Origin: Paratinospora sagittata
Lineage: Eukaryota > Streptophyta > Magnoliopsida > Ranunculales > Menispermaceae
Length of the DNA stretch: 64,000 nt
Assembly (NCBI GenBank): GCA_035771175.1
Contig: CM069593.1
Coordinates: 20,117,956-20,181,955 of the forward strand
Reading direction: 5' to 3'
The position numbers and the translations under genes were made by a program. Shown here in pieces: positions 1-19,068 of the stretch (position 1 is the first letter of the stretch; each line of letters begins with the position of its first letter). The notes below the pieces were generated by a model, which was given only the letters and a program-made list of their open reading frames with translations, ran no database searches and was not told the origin of the DNA.

Positions 1-1824
1 CTGCTATCGGGCTAACAATGCGGGGTTCATCGATATGCAGAGTTGAGTATCTGACACTATTATGTCACCAGCTATCGAGTTGAACGCATTGAGTTATCTT
101 TAGCCTACGTGCTAGAGTGTGATTGTGGGGGTACTCATGAGTGAGTTATCCATGGAACTTACCGATATTGCATGATTCGAGGTAACACTATGCAAGAACT
201 GTTATCAAAGGTATTCGAGTGATTACCCGGCACTACGCATACGAGTCTTTCGTTGTATTATGAGTAAATCTATGAATGACTGACCGAGAATATGAATATT
301 AGAGGTGTTGTACGGGCAACTTGTTTGTCTCACAAATATGCTCGTGACACAAAGCCGACTGGTTATGAGGTTGGTGGCGCTTTCTTTATCTTTTACTCTT
401 ATGCTAGGTTGTTAATTGTTAAGAGCCCCAGTTTTAATTTGTCACCATTGCTCTGAAATGAGACATATGACCAATTTTAATTTAAAAAAGCGCCTTAGTT
501 TGTCCCAATTAATATATAAAATCATTAATAATGGCCAATTTATTTGTCAACACATTGATCATGATGATCGATTGTTTTCATCGCAAAACATTCTAATCTT
601 ATAAAGATTTTTTTTATTATTATTTTTATTTTAAGCATGGTTTTAATAAGGCTTAGAGATGCGGACAAAGGTGAAGGACGGTGGGATGAGATTCAAATAC
701 GACCAAAATCACCCTTTATTTTATCCTAGCAAGCTATATAATCTTATTTTTCATCACTTATATAATAAAACAAGTGCTACTTTTAAATTATATCTAATGA
801 ACAACCATATGTCTAGAGTTGTCACCCACAACACATGATAAATTTAAAAAAAGAAAAAAAAGTCATAATAAATATCTCTGGATCTACACATATTGATACT
901 ACTATAATATATGTACGATGCAACGTCTGCACGTGGTTTTATTAATTTATGAACAAAATTTTAAGTCTTATAAATTTTTGTATCATTATTTTGTTAAAAT
1001 TGTAAAATTATTAAAATACTAATTTAAGCCTTAAAAAAAATAAAGTAATCATTGAAGTAGTGTGAAATAGTTAGAATGTGAAATTACTATTAATATCTTA
1101 CCTATTATATCACTAATTTATTATTTAGAATTACAAAATAGCAATAAAATTATTCAAAAGTACCTTTGGAAGAATGCAAAAATGACCATAAAGTTACCTT
1201 TGAAACTTTTTGCATTATATAGACTAACGTGCCCATTGCATGTGAATAAAATGAGTTGAAAAGTTATTAAAAAAGTTAAAAGGGTTAATAATTATAAAAA
1301 ATAATAAAATAAAAAATGGAGGTTGTCTCATATTTAAATAACATTATAAAAAGTTAAAAAAAAAAGAAAAAATGAAAAGAAACATAACTCTTTGTACGTG
1401 TGAATGTAGCTAAGAAATTAAAGAGAAATGGGAACACGAGATCAATTCAAAATAATTTTTCAAAGAAGTAAGTTAGATAACATAACAACCTTTTAGAAAG
1501 TTGTGTCTTTTTACAAAAATACCCTTATTTTTTATTTTTTAAGTTAAATATAATATTAATTGAGCATTACTAAATAATGGATAGTTTTGATATTTTTTTT
1601 AAGAAAAAGGGCACCCGACGTTAAGAAGTTTTGACCTTATAAATAATATAGATATAGATATGCAAGAACTTTTAGATTGCTTTTTTTCTCCAGAGCCCAT
1701 ATGCCTAATAGATCAAGCTTTAGCCCAAGCCCAACCAAAGTCCAAAAGGTTTCAGTCCAATTTGACCGCACCGCAGACTCTGACTCGCTGACCACTGTGC
1801 TGTCCGACAGTCCGAGCGCTGAAA
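1..1824. other. Intergenic, no gene seen
   Basis: No supportable coding region. Bases 1-410 are less AT-rich than what follows and may be the edge of a repeat cut by the window, but I see no diagnostic LTR end or protein homology. Bases 600-1650 are strongly A/T-rich with poly-A and poly-T runs, typical of plant intergenic DNA. The last 250 bases are the upstream region of the cysteine protease gene. Confidence 0.6.
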
Positions 1825-1861
1825 CACGTGTACATCAAATCTACTAGAACGTATCCACGTG
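1825..1861. promoter_or_regulatory. Two G-box (CACGTG) sites upstream of the cysteine protease
   Basis: CACGTG occurs at 1825-1830 (in acacgtgt) and 1856-1861 (in ccacgtgt), about 150 and 120 bases before the ATG at 1981. Both contain ACGTGT, the core used by bZIP/ABRE-binding factors. RD19-family proteases are known as dehydration-responsive, so ABA/stress input is a reasonable inference; the sequence alone does not prove it. Confidence 0.45.
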
Positions 1862-1980
1862 TTCTCTCTTCGCGTTGCATGGTAGCCACCTCACTAACGA
1901 TCACACTCTTTCCTCTCCGTTAAGTTTCAAAACAAGAAGAAGAGTTTTGAAGATCAAGAAACGAGAGATCAATCAATGTC

Positions 1981-8318
<6,338 letters not shown>

Positions 8319-10944
8319 GGACCATCTCTGCTCTTACCTAGTTCTTTAGGCGGCATGTAGAGAGATCTTCCTTTCGTCTCTAAAGCTTAACTGCTTCCTC
8401 CCTCTTATGATGTTATTATGATCAAATTAAATCGTATAATGCGATGCCCACTAGTCCAGGGCTTCCTAGCTTTTAATATTCAGTATATCAATGTATGTTT
8501 TTCATTTCCATGTTTGAAAAGATAACAAGCATGAACTATAGTTGGGTGGATTGCAGAAAAAGGTCTTTTACTCAGCTGTTCACATGAATTCCCTGAATGC
8601 CAGATGAAATGTAAAATCTAGTAGGCTAATCAGTTCATCAGTACTGCTGTACTATAGCAGTTTTGGGGTCTCTTAGAGCAAACTAACTAGTCTCTTACAT
8701 TTTTTTACAAAGTTACAAACTAACTAATCTCTAACCCCATACACCGGTGGTTGGTTCTCTTGGAGTGGTAATCAAATTCAGGACTCCTGACTCTTGAGAC
8801 AAGTTACCTTTCTCTTAATCCAAACCACAACACACATCCATGATTCCATCTACCAAGTTATCAGAACATCCCCTGTACATCATTACTACAATGACACCAT
8901 CACAACCACCCTTTTCTCATTCAAGTGTTAAATGAGTGAGAATTTTCTTTGGCATGGTTCCATGTGAGATGCTAAATTACAAATATCTTCCAGCAACTCA
9001 CCAAGGGTCTTTGTGCATTCTCATTTCACAAATGAACTTCGAATTGATTAAACAAACAGAAAACAATGTATTCTATAAGATCAAAAGGTGGTATACAATT
9101 CACATACCATTTTTTCTCTATTGGCCACAGGCTTGTATGGACAAGTAGGGGGAATTCTCTCTGGTTTTCTATATTCCCAACCAAAAAAAAAAAAAACGAC
9201 CCAGAAACAAAATTGCCTTCCTATAGCATGTGCGAATAAAAAACAAAGTAACAGTTGAATCAAAGTAAACACACGCTATTCTCAAATTGGCCATGTTGAT
9301 CTTACCAGGATAAAATCGAAGAGCAAGGGCAAGATGTTTATGATTAACACAAGAAAGAGGGGCAAGAGGCACGCCAGACAAACCCGCAAAATCAAGACAG
9401 GCACAAGAAAATTCAACCAAAAAAACAAAATAGATCTTTACAACGAATAATAATTGAAAGCAGACAGAAGCTAATAAGAGACTTGCCATCTTTACGGGGT
9501 AATTTGCTGGATCTCTCTTATCTTTTTTCGAGTTCTTCTTTCTATTTACCCATTTTTCTAGACAAGAACAGTTGAATAAATGGACTTTTGGGAGGACTTG
9601 GAAATGGAAATGATTTATTTTTAGGTGTTTGCTTGATTTTGATGTTTCAATAATAAAAATATGTTGTTTGTAGAAATTATTTAAAAAAAAAACATTTTGA
9701 CCAACATTTTTGCCAATTTATAAAAATATATCAATAGCTATTAAAATAAAATAGTGACCGTACACGTGATTAATAATTATATTTTATAATTTATGTTTAT
9801 TTTATTTTAATTTCAAAGGTACGTAAGGATTAAGTTTCATCGGTTATAATTGCCGGCTGAAACATAAAAGAAAAAGCTGAAAGCTGAAAAGGTTATATTA
9901 ATTGTTTCAAAAATACATTCTTTTTTTTGTTTCACTATTGAGGGATATCCAAATAATGTCCTCCTCTACTTTGTGGTGCAAAGATCTCTTAACAAATAGT
10001 AGTTCCATACATAAGAGAGTTTTAAATTTACAACCTCGTTTAAAAGAAACATATGTCAAGCTATCCGAACCAACCAAATGTTGGTTCCAAAAATATCCTT
10101 TAACTGTTTATAATATGGTTTAAAAATTAGAATTTCTAATAGATAAATTTTTTTTTTTAAATTATGATAAAAGCAACATACAGTCAGTAAGAAATATTAG
10201 CTTTATAAATATAATATATATAAATAAATGACTAATTTTCCTTAATATATGTTAATTATTAAAGTTGGTAGTCTTAAGGAAAGCTCCCTGAAACTCAAGT
10301 TTTGGATCTATCTATAACAACAAATTAAGAAAATTTGCCTAAAGATCTATGAAGCAAAACATAGTAATTATATGTAGGAGTAAATGTCTCTATTATTATG
10401 TCTCTGTTTTTTTTTCTTTCTAATAAGGGCAAAAGAATTTTGTTTTATGTGCTCTTTTGAATCAATATTTTCATATGTACGAACACATTATTTTGCTTAC
10501 TTATATTAAATAATAATAATAATAATAATAATTCAAGCATTATCCATATTGCAAAGATGCTATTCTTATCAACCTTCACATTTCAATTAGAAATGAAAGC
10601 TTCTTTTTGCATAACCTCTTGCTATGCAACGCCAACACCCTCTTCACAAAATTACCAAGTGAACATCACATTAATTAAAAGTGCACTATAAGTCATTCTA
10701 TATTTAAGAGGGATTTATGTATATGTCGGATATAGTAGTACTGTGCATCCAAGACCTATATAGCCTATAACATATAATTGACATTACCATAGGTTCAATT
10801 ATATCCTCCCTTACCCTTCATGTTTATCAACATCAAAACTTATTCATTCAAGAGAAACATTACTAATTGGCTTTGATAAAAAAACAGAGTCATAAAAAAA
10901 TTTCTACAATTCAAGGTGGTTTCCTAAAAGGGTTTCTATTAGGC
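8319..10944. other. Intergenic; 3' UTR of the protease, then no gene seen
   Basis: The first few hundred bases should be the protease 3' UTR. The rest has no supportable coding region: the small open frames at 8936-9148, 9169-9489 and 9902-10123 show no recognisable domain. A TAA/AAT microsatellite lies at about 10510-10532. DNA from 9600 on is strongly AT-rich. Confidence 0.6.
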
Positions 10945-11410
10945 TTTTTTGTCAAGTCTGGGTTGCACCGCAGTGTCCCTACTTAAGATAATGAGTACTC
11001 CAACTCCAGTCATTATGGACCCATAATATTGTCTCCACTGTACAATTTACAGCACAATGTCCTTTACCTCAAACACAATCCACGGTACAGAGAGGTCCTC
11101 CCCCAGATTCGAACTCGCAACCTTCCCTTAAAGAGTTAGAATTCGCAATCTGAGTAAGTCACTGAACCATTTGGCTCAGTGGTTTACTCAAATTGCGAAT
11201 TCTAACCCCTTAAGGGGAAGTTGCTAGTCCGAATCTGAGGAAGACCCTCCCTGTGTTGTAAGATTGTACAGAGGGTAAAAGACATTGTGCTATAGATTGT
11301 ACAGTTGAGACAATATTATGAGTTCATAATGGCTGGAGTACACTCTGTAGATTGGGGTACTCATCACCCTGAGTAGGGGCACTGCGGTACAATCTAGGCG
11401 TGACAAAAAA
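10945..11410. repeat. Inverted pair of tRNA-derived SINE-like sequences (or fold-back element), locus 1
   Basis: Two arms of about 225 bp in inverted orientation meet near 11170-11180. Both outer ends read inward as TTTTTTGTCA followed by related sequence (ccgcagtg(t/c)ccctact). Read outward from the centre, each arm has a tRNA-like A box (tggctcagtgg at about 11173-11183 in the right arm) and about 45 bases further a B box-like motif (gagttcgaatctg in the left arm, weaker in the right), then a body ending in TGACAAAAAA. This fits two SINEs head to head; a fold-back MITE is the alternative. A related inverted pair lies at 19069-19480. No clear target duplication was found. Confidence 0.6.
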
Positions 11411-13545
11411 CGATGACTTTTTTTCAAATGTCCTTGTATAGTATTTTTTTGGTAATTGATATATTTAAAAATATAAAATCAAGGAATATCTAATCTTGCT
11501 TTGGTAGCTAATATTGCTCATGTTATTGCATAACACCAATCACATTATTCTCTCATCTTCTGATCAAGAAAAGTTCAAATTTTTGTTATCAGCTAGTATC
11601 CAAGATTCTCCCCCACATTTTTATTTTCTATTAATTATTTTTTACAATTATAGCTACATTATCATCAACTAATCATGTAGAAATGAACCACATACACAGA
11701 TGTCATCTTCCTCTTCCTCTTCATTGACGACAATAATGCATGCATGACATGATCACTGAAAAAATCACGACAATGGAATGATGTAACTGTTTGCATATTA
11801 TATCACACTTCACTTGACATGACTAGTGCTACAACTTGACATGTCAGGCTATGACGCTTCAAAGACAGAAAGAAGGAAAGAGAAAAAAAAATAAAAATCA
11901 TATATAGATTGATTTTATATAAAAAGCTAGTTAAGCATTGAGCGTTGATGAAAGTATCAGATTGATTCAACAGAGATATGAATTTAGATCCATACATTTG
12001 CAGTTGGTTGTTCTAGATAAAAGTTAGGAAGTTCAGATAGATAGATGATATAAAATTCCAAAGTTGTATGAAAGGAGAAAGATGAGGACATGAGGTAATA
12101 GCTACTAGCTAGCCATGTCTTTTTGTTATTTGGAAACATTCCATATGTGCTTTTTCTTTTTTTATGTACGACTCATCATAAAGCTGAGAAACACAGTGAC
12201 CCCATTAAATCATCTTCTCCCTGAGCGTTTCAATTATTGAATTTTGTAAATAAAGTTTCTCTAGCTGATCTTTGGCAACCTTTTATTAATGCAATAGATA
12301 ATTAATTAAACTCTCTTTTATAAGTAAGCATTGAATTATTGGGGAATGTGGTTGTTAATTTGAAGAAATACTTATTTATGATTGGGAAGTAAGTAATCTA
12401 AAAACCTCCTTCAAACATTACTGAGACAAAGCATATATTAATATTAACTAAAAGTGAATATGTATTGAATAGAATTAAAGAACAAAAAATAAACGAAGTT
12501 ATATAACATCTATAATGTAATGTAAGTTATATAGAAGTAAACAAAAAGGATACTAAATGGGGTTAAAGTTCAGGTATCGAGTTCGAGTCTGGGTGTGTTC
12601 TCATTTATCTGCCTCTATTAGGAGGGTCAGTCTAAATGTCTCTATCATGTTCGAGTTCGGAAAGATTAATTTCATCCAAAAGGAAAGATGATACCTATCG
12701 GGTGACTGAAAATGATAATCAAGAAAAAAAATTAAGAACAAAATTAGAAAGGACGAAAAGGGTAAGATCTATTATTAAAATGAGCTTAATTACTTTATTG
12801 GAAACAGAGTAATGTTTGTTAATTCTCATCCTAAAGATCTATTATTTATTTCTTATTAGATTGAGGGTAACTGTGCCTTTTTATATTTTAGCTTATATAC
12901 CATTTCTTTTTTCAATGACCACATATATATAAGTTACATTTTCTCACTTAATCAAGTACCACAACTGACTTTCTCTATTACCAATTAATAATATTTCCAA
13001 GCTCCCCCCCATCAAGTCTAATGGGGCATGATGGGTCTTAACTTTTTATGAATTTGAAATGACCTAGAGTTTTCATTTATATGAATACATATATATATAT
13101 ATATAGTACTGTTTAAAATATTTGGATGCCAACCATTTTTTGATTGGATATATTGGCCATTTCATGAGTACCCTTCTGCCATATCCAAACAAAAGTAGTT
13201 CGTAAATTACTTTTATTATTGATTTCGATACTAATGGATTTTGGTTAGGATATGTAGGCCAATTTCATGAATGCTTTACTTATTCAAATAAAAACTAGCA
13301 CTAGGCCGGCCTCATCTCTCTATTACTTGCCTCCCTCACCTCTTATATTGCTAAAGAGTCACTACAAGTTAGCAGCAAATTAAAGTTGTATCATATCAAT
13401 TTGTTGGCTACATGAGCTCTAGTTCAAGGCCTCTTATGCCATGACATCTACGCCCTTATGTGTGAATAGCCGAGTACTCGTCAATGTGAAGTTTGGTCTT
13501 CCTACTTTTTAAAAATATAAAGCCTAGTGTACAAAGCTCTCACTT

Positions 13546-13582
<37 letters not shown>

Positions 13583-14288
13583 AGGGGTTGAACTACTTTA
13601 GATCTATTGTACAAAGCCTAATCTTACATTGCAAGAGATTATTTCTGACTCTAAACCCTGACCCACCAACTATTTTAGAATGAATTAGTGATTAATATAG
13701 TTTAATGACATAATAAGAAGGTAAATGAGACTGAATTAGTAAATCAATAGTTTGCAATGAATTGGAGTTTTATCAGGCCATATGGTCAAGCTTCCATTTA
13801 ATCATTTTCAAAAAAAAAAAAATATGAAGGTACAAAAGAAAATTGCTGAAGTAATAGGGAGGGACAGATGCATATAACCCAAAACCAAAGAAGCCCATTA
13901 ATTCCATTAGATGGGAAAAATCCCATAAGCATGGGACCCTTCATAGCTCCAACTTTGATGCATCAATATATATATATATAAGCAGAAATTTAGTTTATTG
14001 AAGGAAATCGACAATAGATACAATCAAGCCCCATCTCTTTTGTTTCCCATTCTTCTTCACAACATATATTTTAACTGAATCCAACAAACGGCAACACCAC
14101 ACCAAAACCAATAAATTTTCCAAATAATGGAGAGCTTGGACGCTCAACTACTCTTCCATCTAATTTTTGGCTAAGTATATGACCCATCCCAAGACACCCC
14201 TTATCTTTTCTTCTTCATCTTTTTTGTTTTTTTGAATTTAACTAGAAATCAAAAATGAAATGGCCTCTCATAGAAATAATTGATTCAA
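11411..14288. other. Intergenic, no gene seen
   Basis: AT-rich DNA with AT microsatellites at about 13085-13105, 13550-13578 and 13968-13980. The open frame at 11803-11997 looks non-coding. At about 12570-12600 there is a short tRNA-like phrase (gagttcgagtctggg) that could be an old SINE fragment; too little remains to define it. The last bases before 14289 are the 3' side of the XTH gene. Confidence 0.55.
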
Positions 14289-16077
14289 TTATGCATGGCA
14301 CTCTGGCGTAAGAGAATGGTCTCTTTTGTAGTCTCTGCAGTAGTTATAAACCATGAAGTATTTTTGAACCCATTGCATGGTAGCATACTGTCTCCGGCTC
14401 AGGCTGCCGGAACGGTAAGGCGAGGCTGAAACAGGGCGGCAGTGCCGCGGTGCGTAGGCGGAGCAACCACCTATTTTGAAATTGGTATATCTTCCAACGA
14501 ATGGTTGGTACTGATAATTGGCTTTATATTTCCCATCTTCAGTTGCCCATGATGATGCATCCCATATTGATCCATACAACCACATTGGCCTTAAAGGGAA
14601 GGTGTAGATGCTCTTCCTTGGATACCTCCTTATGGGTATATCATCAACAAAGAATCTGAAACTCACACCCAAACAAATATGCAAATATATATGAGACATC
14701 TTTGAATGGGATAAACATGTGGGTCCTTTTTCAACTTGTCATATTATGTGACAAAATAATATGTAGAAATCCATCAATTTTAGCTTTTGGCTTTTTCACT
14801 ACATCACTGCTTTGTACTGTCACTCTGGCTCTGGTGAATCTTAAATGGAAAACCAAAGTCAATTACACAACTGGCATTTTATAATTTCAATATTATATTT
14901 TGTTGAAGAGTATTTAGAAATAAGGAAGGAGCCTACAAGACAAAATTATTGAGAGAACCCACAAGAAACTTTCTACTTTTACAATCAGATTGAATTGTTT
15001 TTATCATCTTTATGCAAATACATCATCATACCTTAGCTAGCTAGCTTTCCTTGTCATGATTAATCTTTTTCATTCTTTTTTCGTTTTTATGAAATTAAAA
15101 ATAAGGGTGAGAAGCCAATTTATGGAACCAAGATGGAAAATTAAATACTACTCTGTCAGTCTGTCTTCATTGATTCAATGTAAAGTTTCAGATTTCATTA
15201 ACTGTTGTTACTACTACTCTGTGAAAAGGTTACTACTACTTACATGATCTCCTTGGGATTCCACAGTATGGCATAGTTGTGAAAATTTGCAGTTGGATCA
15301 AACCAGAGATGAAACTTCATCTCCCTTCCTATGATCTTCCCATCACCACTTCCTCTTATGTACACATTGGTCTGTAAAGTGTAAGGCTTCCCCGGTGTTG
15401 TCCCAAGGAACTCAATATCGACTTCGTCGTGGTACCCGGGATGTACCTCATTGTTGGAAAGCTGCAATATGAATATAGCCCAAATTATATTATTCTCAGA
15501 ACATAGATTGATTAGTATCAAATGGTAAGATATCAATCAAGTATTTGATAAACAAACATAGTAGAAAACAGAGGGAAAAAAAATAAAAATACTAGTAGTA
15601 CTATATATGAACCCATAAAAATCTTGGCAATCCAATCTCATACGTAGAAAGCTGTAATAACCCCAGCAGTGTAACCAGGCTGAAGCTTTATAGAAGCACC
15701 AAAGTAACCAGATCGAAAGGGACGATTCGACTTGAACCCGCTTCCTGGTTTCAACAGAGAAGCAAAGAAAGTGAAAACAGTGATCTTAGTATTGGTAAGT
15801 TACTTACAGGGAATTAAAGAAACTAAGAAAGAATGAGCATGGTAAGAGACTCATAGTTGGGGATTATATATATATATATTGAACCTGTGTTTTGGTCCAG
15901 CCAAATTGTTAAAGAGTTGGTATCTAGTCTCTGATGCTGAGGACCCCAGAGATTTCTAAAGGCATAATAAAAGTTTACAGTCCTGAACTTGGAACTAGGA
16001 TAGTAACCAGGTGAAGGCACGGCAATGCCTAAAGAAGGGAAGATGATAAAGGGCAAGAGAAACAGAACCAAAGCCAT
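14289..16077 (-). CDS. Xyloglucan endotransglucosylase/hydrolase (group III-A, XTH31/32-like)
   Basis: Secreted GH16 enzyme that cuts and rejoins xyloglucan in the cell wall. Four exons on the minus strand: 16077-15885, 15744-15644, 15461-15244 and 14655-14289, all with GT-AG introns and consistent phases, giving 292 aa, the usual size. The first about 20 residues ([19 protein letters not shown]) are a signal peptide. The catalytic motif [10 protein letters not shown] starts near residue 109, with nucleophile Glu111 and acid/base Glu115. The C-terminal XET_C domain has its cysteines ([22 protein letters not shown]). The first residues after the signal and the lack of an N-glycosylation site right after EFLG suggest the XTH31/32 branch, whose members are often hydrolases; this sub-assignment is from memory of the family. 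No break is visible. A GA repeat sits just upstream of the start. Confidence 0.95.
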
Positions 16078-16082
16078 GAAAA

Positions 16083-16112
16083 AGAGAGAGAGAGAGAGAG
16101 AAAGAGAGAGAT
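16083..16112. repeat. GA microsatellite in the XTH 5' leader
   Basis: An (AG)n run with one interruption lies 6-35 bases upstream of the XTH start codon; on the transcribed strand it is a CT repeat. GA/CT tracts in this position are common in plant 5' UTRs and can bind GAGA-type (BPC) factors; any role here is inference. Confidence 0.8.
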
Positions 16113-16117
16113 GAAAG

Positions 16118-17276
16118 AAGGAAGGAAGGAAAATGTGACTGAAAATGGAGAGTCAGAGAAAGCAAGAATAATATAAGTTGTATTTGAGTGGAAAATTTGG
16201 AGTTGATTTAATTGATATAAATAACAAGATTGGTGGGTCCATTTTGTGCTGGGGTTTCAATTATAAGTCAGAGAAAGCAAGTGAGTTAGCAACTACTCGC
16301 TTAATTGAGCTAGTTAGCCAGTGGTTTTGTTTCTTAGGGAGAAAAAAAACAGAGAAAGATGAAAAGCAGAGGAAGGGGCAGATTACTAATAAGGTGCATT
16401 TTCAGCTCTTGAATGGGTCATATATTTGCTAGTACTGTATTATATGTCTCAGGTTAGCGAGATTCATGTTTGTGACTCCGGTTTTATTTTTTAACCGTAA
16501 AGAGGTTGGATCTGTGGGAGTTGTTGCAGGTGAAATGGAATGCATTGATAGCACCGTGCGGTTCTGTCGGATCATTCAAAACTCTGCATATCATGACAGA
16601 TTGTATTGCAGCGAAAAAGAGCCAAAAAAGAAAAAGGAAATTGTACTACGTCCATTAATTTTTCATCTATATAGAAGATGAACACCCAAGACCCCTATAT
16701 TGAATAGCGGTAAAAGGCATAAATTTATATTCTGACAAAAAGAAATAATTATTTCTATGTGTTGAAAAGATTCCAACTTTCAACCTTACAAAGAGTAGAA
16801 AAATACTGAACTTACTTCAACGAAAATGTAACGTATTCAAGTACTCAACCTATGCAGTAAGTTGAACTCTTACCAACATTGGTGATTACATTCTCTTTTT
16901 GGAAGAAATTAAATGGTACACGTAGCATATATATTATTTGCATTTGAGTTTATGGGCATGCTTCTTGTCTAGAGTCTCATTTGATCTTTATGAGTCAATA
17001 TATCTCTATCTGATGAGTCTCTAATAATTATGATGTGCCTATGACTAAGGCCTGGTGTTAAAGAAGAAAAATACTATATACATATATATAAACAAATTAT
17101 GTACAAAAGAAAATATTACCTTAAAAAATAAGATGTGACATGAAATTTTTTAGTAATGAGAAAAAAAAATAAAAAAATGGCAATCAGGTGCACGAAGCTT
17201 CTACCTATATAAGATTTAGAAAAGGGCCAGACTATATTTTGGTATATTGTATGCAACATTACTGTAATTTACAAGA
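16118..17276. other. XTH upstream region, no gene seen
   Basis: Contains the XTH promoter and AT-rich intergenic DNA. The open frames at 16178-16432 and 16466-16681 have no recognisable domain and no support as genes. Confidence 0.55.
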
Positions 17277-17338
17277 GGATGTTTTCATGATATGAACTCA
17301 TACCATAGGATGTTTTCATGATATGAACTCATACCATA
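17277..17338. repeat. 31-bp perfect tandem duplication
   Basis: The unit beginning ggatgttttcatgatatgaa occurs twice without a mismatch (17277-17307 and 17308-17338). Perfect identity points to a recent slippage or short duplication event. Confidence 0.95.
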
Positions 17339-17645
17339 GGGTCACACAACAAAAACTTTTATCGTTGCAGTTTTGCTTTACATTCTTTAGTAACACAATT
17401 ATTAAAATCTATTGATTCTTGCATTACATATAAGCGATGCGCATAGCTAAGTAGATAAAATTGGGACCTTTAATAGGGCCAATGAGGCAAACACAAAAAT
17501 TGAGGTAGGTAGGCTTTGAAGTATAGACCACGGCAACTAACTATCAACTCCTACTTTATTAAGAAAATAAGACAAATTCTCATTTATTGCAAAGGAACAG
17601 ATTAATTAAATTCCTTGCCTCAAATTAGGGTTTCAGATATACAAA

Positions 17646-18299
17646 GTCTCTCTCTTTTTCTAACACCAATCTCTGTGAAAAATCGTAGAGTCTCTCTATG
17701 CGAAAAACCCTAAACAAAAACCTTCTCTGCCGCTTAGGGTTTCCCAAAACCCTAAGCGACGGAGCCACCCTCCCCTCCTCCTATATTGTTGTTTCTTCTC
17801 TCATTTCTTATCGTTTGTCGCTCGTCGTGGCTCTTGCGCTCACCCCTCTCCTCTGTCTCTCTCTCTTCTTCGTTTTGCCCGGGTTGTTGATCCCTCCGCA
17901 CATCGCTCTTTTCTCACCTTTGCTCCTCCTTCGCTAACAACTCTCTTTTCTCTATCATAGCTTGGTATCTTCGCGTATTATCCATTAGAGGAATCGATGG
18001 TTAGGGGTTTCTTGTTTTGGTTGTTTGTTTTGTTTTTATTTTGTTGCGAGGGCATCACCATCTTGTTGTCGAATTTATCCGCGGTTGTCGGTGTTTAACT
18101 GATGTTGTTTAGTCGTTGAGCTTATTGATAGTCTTTAGAATCATGAATGTTTCAGAGCTCTTGAGCTCGTGGTTGGTCTTAGGTACCTTGGTTAAGGTAT
18201 GCCTGCACTATTCTAGTAAGCGTCATCCATCCGTAAGCAGATTGTTCTATGGAGATTTTCATGAATGAAATTCCGCATTGACCCAAAAAAAAGAAAAGA
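17646..18299 (+). mobile_element. Poly-A-tailed non-LTR-type insertion with 11-bp target duplication
   Basis: AGATATACAAA occurs directly before (17635-17645) and directly after (18300-18310) this 654-bp block, and the block ends in an A-rich tail (cccaaaaaaaagaaaag). That combination is the mark of LINE/SINE-type retroposition. The 5' part has CT-rich runs and a perfect 12-bp hairpin of the telo-box motif (17731-17758). The frame at 17698-17937 does not match a known domain. It could be an internally deleted LINE, a SINE-like element, or a retrocopied transcript; no RT or endonuclease coding remains. Confidence 0.7.
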
Positions 18300-18310
18300 A
18301 GATATACAAA

Positions 18311-19068
18311 ATTGTTTTTATCATTAATTGTTTTTATCATTAATTTGTTCTGCAGCTACACAAAGTCGAGGCTTGGCGCTAGCCAAAATTTGCACACAAA
18401 TTAGATACCCTTTCATAGTCACTTTTCAATGCTAGAAATTCTTAAGTGAAGTGCTCATTTTCTCCATTTGATATTACAGTAAGAGAAGATTAAATACTAT
18501 AGATAGTACGGACCCTGCCCACGTCGCGATCTTGGTGTCTAAAACCTAGGGATCATCTTCCAGAAAAAGCCGGAATCACAAGGACGATTTTCTTCCCTCT
18601 ATAAGTCTTCTTCGTCCCCTTTTCCGTTTTACACAATACAGATTAACTGTTAGGGAATATAAGAAAAATAATAAACTTAGAATGAAAGACCTCTCACCTA
18701 AGAAATGTGATGTTATAATTTCTCCTGTTTTATGATTTTGTCCAAGTAATTGCTATTAGGCGTACAACTAATATTAAAATTAAAGTAGAATGACATGCAA
18801 CTAACTTTCTGTTGATGCTTATCATGGTCAGGACTCACCTATGTTAAACATAGTTTTTGCATCATAATAGAGAGATTATAATTGAATTTATGTCTGTGTC
18901 TTCTTGATCATAATGGAATAATCTCAATTATTACTTCAAAACCCACCTTTCTAAAGTGCAATCTTATATTAACATTAAAACTTGACACAATTATAAACAC
19001 CGTCGGATTAAGCTGTCCAAAACGTCAAGATAAGTATTGCATGCTAATTCAATAGATTTTAATTATCA
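18311..19068. other. Intergenic, no gene seen
   Basis: AT-rich, with a short tandem (attgtttttatcatta twice) right after the target duplication at 18300-18310. Nothing coding. Confidence 0.55.

Noticed and set aside
9169..9489. 106-codon hydrophobic minus-strand frame
   Set aside because: No domain or splice context and ends in poly-T-derived Phe runs.
17698..17937. 79-codon open frame with a hydrophobic stretch
   Set aside because: Lies inside the poly-A-tailed insertion, overlaps a palindrome, CT-rich composition explains the Leu/Ser content.
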